DNA of 64,000 nucleotides from Saxidomus purpurata (lineage: Eukaryota; Mollusca; Bivalvia; Venerida; Veneridae): contig JAFMSR010000003.1 of assembly GCA_022818135.1 (NCBI GenBank), forward strand, positions 17,902,351 through 17,966,350. Direction: 5' to 3'. Positions within the stretch are counted from its first letter, which is position 1. Each line of letters starts with the position of its first letter. Position numbers and translations under genes: made by a program. The notes under the pieces are model-generated. The model was not told the origin of the DNA and searched no databases. It worked only from the letters and a program-made list of their open reading frames with translations. Shown one piece after another: positions 60,204 to 64,000 of this stretch.

Positions 60204-61145
60204 GTGCAGTATTCTGTGATACTAGAACTGTCTAGCATCCTGTGACACTAGAACTAGAACTGTCTAGCATTCTGTGACACTAAGACTGTCTAGCATTCTG
60301 TGACACTAGAACTGTCTAGCATTTTGTGATACTAGAAAATAGAACTGTCTAGCATTTTGTGATGCTAAAACTTGAACTGTCTAGTATTCTGTGACACTAG
60401 AACTGTGTAATATTCTGTTATACTAGAACTAGACCTGTCTAGCATTCTGTGACACTAGACCTAGAACTGTCTAGCATTCTGTGACACTAGGACTAGAACT
60501 GTCTAGCATTTTGTGATACTACAGCTAAAACTGTCTAACATTCTGTGGTACTACAATTAGAACTGTCTAGCATTCTGTGATACTAGAACTGTCTAGCATT
60601 CTGACACTAGACCTAGAACTGTCTACTATTCTGTGACACTAGAACTGTCTAGCATTTTGTGATAATAGAGCTAAAACTGTGTTGCATTCTGTGATACTAG
60701 AACTGTCTAGCATTCAGTGACACTAGAACTGTCAAGCATTTTGTGACACTAGAACTGTCTAGCATTCTGTGACACTAGAAGTAGAACTGTCTTGCATTCT
60801 GTGACACTAGAACTGTCTAGGATTCTGTGACACTTGAACAAGAACTGTCTAGAATTCTGTGACACTAGAACTGTCTAGCATTCTGTAACACTAGAACTGT
60901 CTAGAATTCTGTGATATTAGAACTAGAACTGTCTAGCATTCTGTGACATGAACTAGAACTGTCTAGCATTCTGTGACACTAAAACTGTCTAGCATTATGT
61001 GACACTAGAACTGTCTAGCATTCTGCAACACTAGAACTGTCTAGAATTCTGTGATATTAGAACTAGAACTGTCTAGGATTCTGTGACACTAGAACTAGAA
61101 CCGTCTAGCATTCTGTGACACTAGAACTGTCTAACATTCTGGAAA
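60204..61145 (+). repeat. minisatellite domain 1, 26/32-bp units
   Basis: The core CTGTCTAGCATTCTGTGACA + CTAGAA is 26 bp. Many copies carry an extra CTAGAA, making 32 bp (example spacing: 60745 to 60771). There are roughly 33 diverged copies, with a continuum of base changes. Confidence 0.93.
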
Positions 61146-61259
61146 TATTTAGCACTGTTTGACACTTCTTTCTGTCAATAGAAACTGGTAAGCATTATGT
61201 GACACAATAACTGTATAGCATTCTGTGATACTAGAACTGTCTAGCCCTAGTTCTGTGAA
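61146..61259 (+). repeat. degenerate junction between minisatellite domains
   Basis: Mixed, poorly matching units such as AGCATTATGTGACA and CTAGCCCTAGTTCTGTGAAT bridge domains 1 and 2, combining words from both. Confidence 0.7.
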
Positions 61260-62110
61260 TGCTAGAACTGTATGCCCTAAAACTTTGAATGACTTACAAT
61301 GTATTGTCCTTAAACTGGGAATGGCTAACATTAAATGACCCTAAAACTTGGAATGGCTAACTTCTATGGCCCTAAAACTGAGAATGGCTAACACTGTATG
61401 GCCCTAGAACTGGGAATGGCTAACACTGTATGGTCCTAAAACTGGGAATGGTTATACACTTTTTGGTCCTAAAACTGGGAATGGCTAACACTGTTTGGCT
61501 CTAAAACTGGGATTGGCTAACACTGTATGGCCCTAAAACTGAGAATGGCTTACACTGACTGTATCACCCTAGAACTGGGAATGGCTAACACTGTATGGGC
61601 TTAAAACTGGGAATGGCCAACACTGTATGGCCCTAAAACTGGAAATGGCTAACACTGAATGGCCCTAAAACTGGGAAAGGCTAACACTGTATGGCCCTAA
61701 AACTGGGAATGGCTAACACTGTATGGCCCTAAAACTGGGAATGGCTAACACTAAAAGACCCTAAAACTTGGAATGGCTAACACTGTATGGCCCTAAAACT
61801 GGGAATTGCTAACACTGAATGGCCCTAAAACTTGGAAATGGCTAACACTGTTTGGCCCTAAAACTTGGAATGGCTAACACTGTATGACCCTAAAACTGGG
61901 AATGACTAACAATGTATGGCCCTAAAACTGGGAATGGCTAAAACCAATCGTCCTAAAACTGGGAATGGCTAACACTCATTCACCCTTAAACTGTGAATGG
62001 CTAACACCAATGCATCCTTAAACTGGGAATGGCTAACACTGCATGGTCCTAAAATTGGGAATGGCTAACACTGTATTACCTTAAAACTGGGAATGGCCAT
62101 CACTATATGA
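61260..62110 (+). repeat. minisatellite domain 2, 32-bp units
   Basis: Units of GGCCCTAAAACTGGGAATGG + CTAACACTGTAT are 32 bp long (example spacing: 61383 to 61415), about 26 copies with scattered substitutions and small indels. Confidence 0.93.
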
Positions 62111-62555
62111 TGCTAGAAATGAGAATGTGACATTACAATTGAAAACATTGTCTAGCACCGTGTGACATTTAATAACTGGAAATATTGATCACTGTTTGAC
62201 ATTCAAGAACTGGAAATTGTCTAGCATGGTGCGACATTTAAGAACGGGAAATGTCTAGCACTGTGACATTAGAACTGGAATTATGTAGTACCGTGCAACA
62301 TTTAAGAATGGGAAATGTCTAGCACTGTGACATTAGAACTTGAAATATCTAGCACCGTGCAACATTTAAGAATGGGAAATGTCTAGCATTGTGTGACATT
62401 AGAACTGGAAAGATGTAGCACCGTGGCCTTTAAGAACTTGGAAATGTCTAGCATTGTGTGACATTAGAACTGGGAATATGTAGCACCATGCAACATTTAA
62501 GAACCTGAAATGTCTAGCACTGTGTGACATTAGAACTGGGAATATCTAGGCAATG
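62111..62555 (+). repeat. minisatellite domain 3, alternating units (64-67-bp higher order)
   Basis: Two unit types alternate: one with GGAAATGTCTAGCACTGTG + ACATTAGAAC, one with (A/G)TAGCACCGTGCAACATTTAA. AAGAAY landmarks at 62304, 62368, 62432 and 62499 give a higher-order period of 64, 64 and 67 bp. Confidence 0.9.
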
Positions 62556-63234
62556 TGGAATTATCTGTGTCTTGCCTAAGGACACTATTATTACTTGACT
62601 TAAGAAATAGATTAACAATATACATATATAAATACCTTTATTCTGCTATGTTGGCAATAAAATGCAAATTCTTTCATTCATCTTGACACTTTAAACTTTC
62701 TTCATAATCTGAAATGAAAACAAACATAATATAGGTACTAGTCACAGAAGAGACTGTGTCAATGTACAGACATAATACCAGTATACAGAGTTGCATTTTA
62801 CACACTGGTAATTATCAACAACCTGGGATAAAACGGAGAAGTATGTCCTCAGTCAGAAATGTGTTACAAAACTGTAAATAATTATTTCAAAGCTTTCCAT
62901 AGTTAATAAAAGACTAAAAAGAGTCTATTTTGCTTACGGAAAGCACTTTTTGGAGCAAAAATGACAAAAACACATTTTTTTAGCTAGAAAAGCTAGGCAG
63001 CATCTCTTGTAAATGCAAAGAGACTTTGGGACAGTAACTCTGAAATAACTGGGTGGATTAAAAGTTTCCAGCTTCATAACCGGTAAGGTAATTGCTACTG
63101 ATACCAAATACATGTTTAGTTTGTTACATTTATTATGATATTCAACTGAACCATTATCAAGATAAAAGCCTAAACAGACATTTTCTTGGAGATTTAAGGA
63201 CCATATCTCCATAGTTATTGAGAGGATTTATAAA
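62556..63234. other. non-coding, no gene recognised
   Basis: AT-rich DNA. The minus-strand frame at 62934-63212 has no family features; TTGGGACAGTAACTCTGAAATAACTGGG at about 63027 (quoted only in landmarks: GGGACAGTAACTCTG) recalls the 46.6-kb dispersed repeat, so this may be a decayed element. Confidence 0.4.
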
Positions 63235-63510
63235 CAAGAGGGCCAAGATGGTCCTATATCGCTCACCTGAGTACATGGCTATGAGCCAATGTGACCAAAA
63301 TTCAACCTTAAACTATATGACTTTGTGACCTAGTTTTTGACTACAGGTGACCCAGATTCTTACTTGGCCTAGGAATCATTCTGACAAATTTTCCTGAAGA
63401 CTAAATCCATGTCAACCATGGTCTCTAGAGTGTTAAGAAGGCAAGTGTGAACAGACGACAGACAGACAGATCACAGACAACAGGAGATCAAAATAGCTCA
63501 CCTTTGAGAT
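63235..63510 (-). mobile_element. CAAGAGGGCCA non-autonomous element, short copy
   Basis: Starts AA|CAAGAGGGCCAAGATGG, then CTATATCGCTCACC at 63255. It ends near GACAGACAGATCACAGACAA and ATAGCTCACCTTTGAG at about 63493-63508. At about 275 bp it is much shorter than the 31.3-kb copy and has no internal tandem units, though GTGACCTAGTTTTTGACTAC recalls them. Confidence 0.65.
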
Positions 63511-63642
63511 CACAATAACCTCTCACAGATCGAGGGCCATGGGTTCACGCTCTGCTACCAAGCATGTATCTTTATGTGAGAAAGTTGGCAGTTTTTTATG
63601 GAGGATCAGAGTTCTACCCAGGAATGATTGTTACCGCCTGTT
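63511..63642 (+). mobile_element. degraded tRNA-type SINE fragment
   Basis: GAGGGCCATGGGTTCACGCT contains a decayed tRNA B box (GGGTTCACGC), followed by a body with TATGTGAGAAAGTTGGCAG and GAGTTCTACCCAGG, words I associate with a bivalve SINE family. No A box is recognisable and there is no tail. The fragment ends where the next element starts. Confidence 0.4.
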
Positions 63643-63646
63643 AAAA

Positions 63647-64000
63647 CTAGAGCTATCACTAAATGTGATTAATACCCCCAAAAGGATTGCTTTATAAACT
63701 GAAGAAGTTCGTAGTAACATAATACCTTGCAAACAAACTAAAAAGAGATATTGTTCTTAGAAGTTCCTCTCATTGTGCTTGACCATTGTATGAGTTGTAT
63801 TGAATTCCAACTTGGAGTTTTGAAAAATGCTCCAGACAGGGAAAAGTAACAAAGGGCAATAACACTGTAATTAGTCAAGATGGAGTTATGGTTCCTGTGC
63901 ACTGCACTCCCTCTCACTGTGCTTGACCATTGAATGAAGTTGTATTCAATTCAAACCAGAAGTTTTCAAGTTATGCTCCGGACAAGGAAAAGTAACAAAG
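63647..64000 (-). mobile_element. Helitron-like element, left part (continues past window)
   Basis: Starts AAAA|CTAGAGCTATCACT, then TGTGATTAATACCCCC, the same terminus as the 29.7-kb element, including the ATCAC/GTGAT hairpin. The interior differs: CTCTCACTGTGCTTGACCAT, then GAAAAGTAACAAAG, forms two units about 140 bp apart. The right end lies outside the window. Confidence 0.65.

Overview
The window looks like nuclear DNA from a bivalve mollusc. The coding genes carry GT-AG introns and encode metazoan signalling and cell-cycle proteins. The sequence is AT-rich, and the dispersed repeats are of types I associate with bivalve genomes: non-autonomous elements with internal tandem repeats of about 140-165 bp (pearl/Helitron-like), elements beginning CAAGAGGGCCA and carrying a CTATATCGCTCACC motif, and tRNA-type SINE debris. 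I cannot name the species.

Layout. Positions 1-1750 are non-coding. Positions 1751-29721 hold one head-to-tail satellite array with a 320-bp monomer, about 87 copies, nearly identical to each other. A Helitron-like element with four 146-bp internal repeats (29722-30531) is inserted in the last monomer, followed by older elements up to about 32.1 kb and a perfect 42-bp inverted repeat at 32102-32186. The complete wee1 gene lies on the minus strand at 34194-41507, in ten coding exons that join in frame to a 582-residue protein. Its upstream DNA has an E2F-like site, a CACGTG E-box and a CCAAT box within 40 bp. From 41.5 to 55.8 kb there is no recognisable gene, only dispersed repeats and two minisatellites (29 bp x 4 and 51 bp x 4). 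The second gene, an FRS2-type FGF-receptor docking protein, is on the minus strand at 55769-57163 in one coding exon. Upstream of it are a textbook hAT MITE with 8-bp target duplication (58228-58667), a 2.35-kb three-domain minisatellite (60.2-62.55 kb) and more mobile-element fragments up to the window end.

The two genes do not form a functional unit. Wee1 is the nuclear kinase that places inhibitory phosphate on Cdk1. FRS2 is a membrane-anchored adaptor that carries FGF-receptor signals to Grb2 and SHP2. They share only strand and neighbourhood.

The most unusual features are the extreme homogeneity of the satellite, the pattern of its single noticed substitution at the array edges, its possible origin inside a Helitron-like element, and a target-site preference (AA before CWAG-type ends) visible in all five element ends I could place. 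All of this was read by eye; copy numbers are length divided by period.
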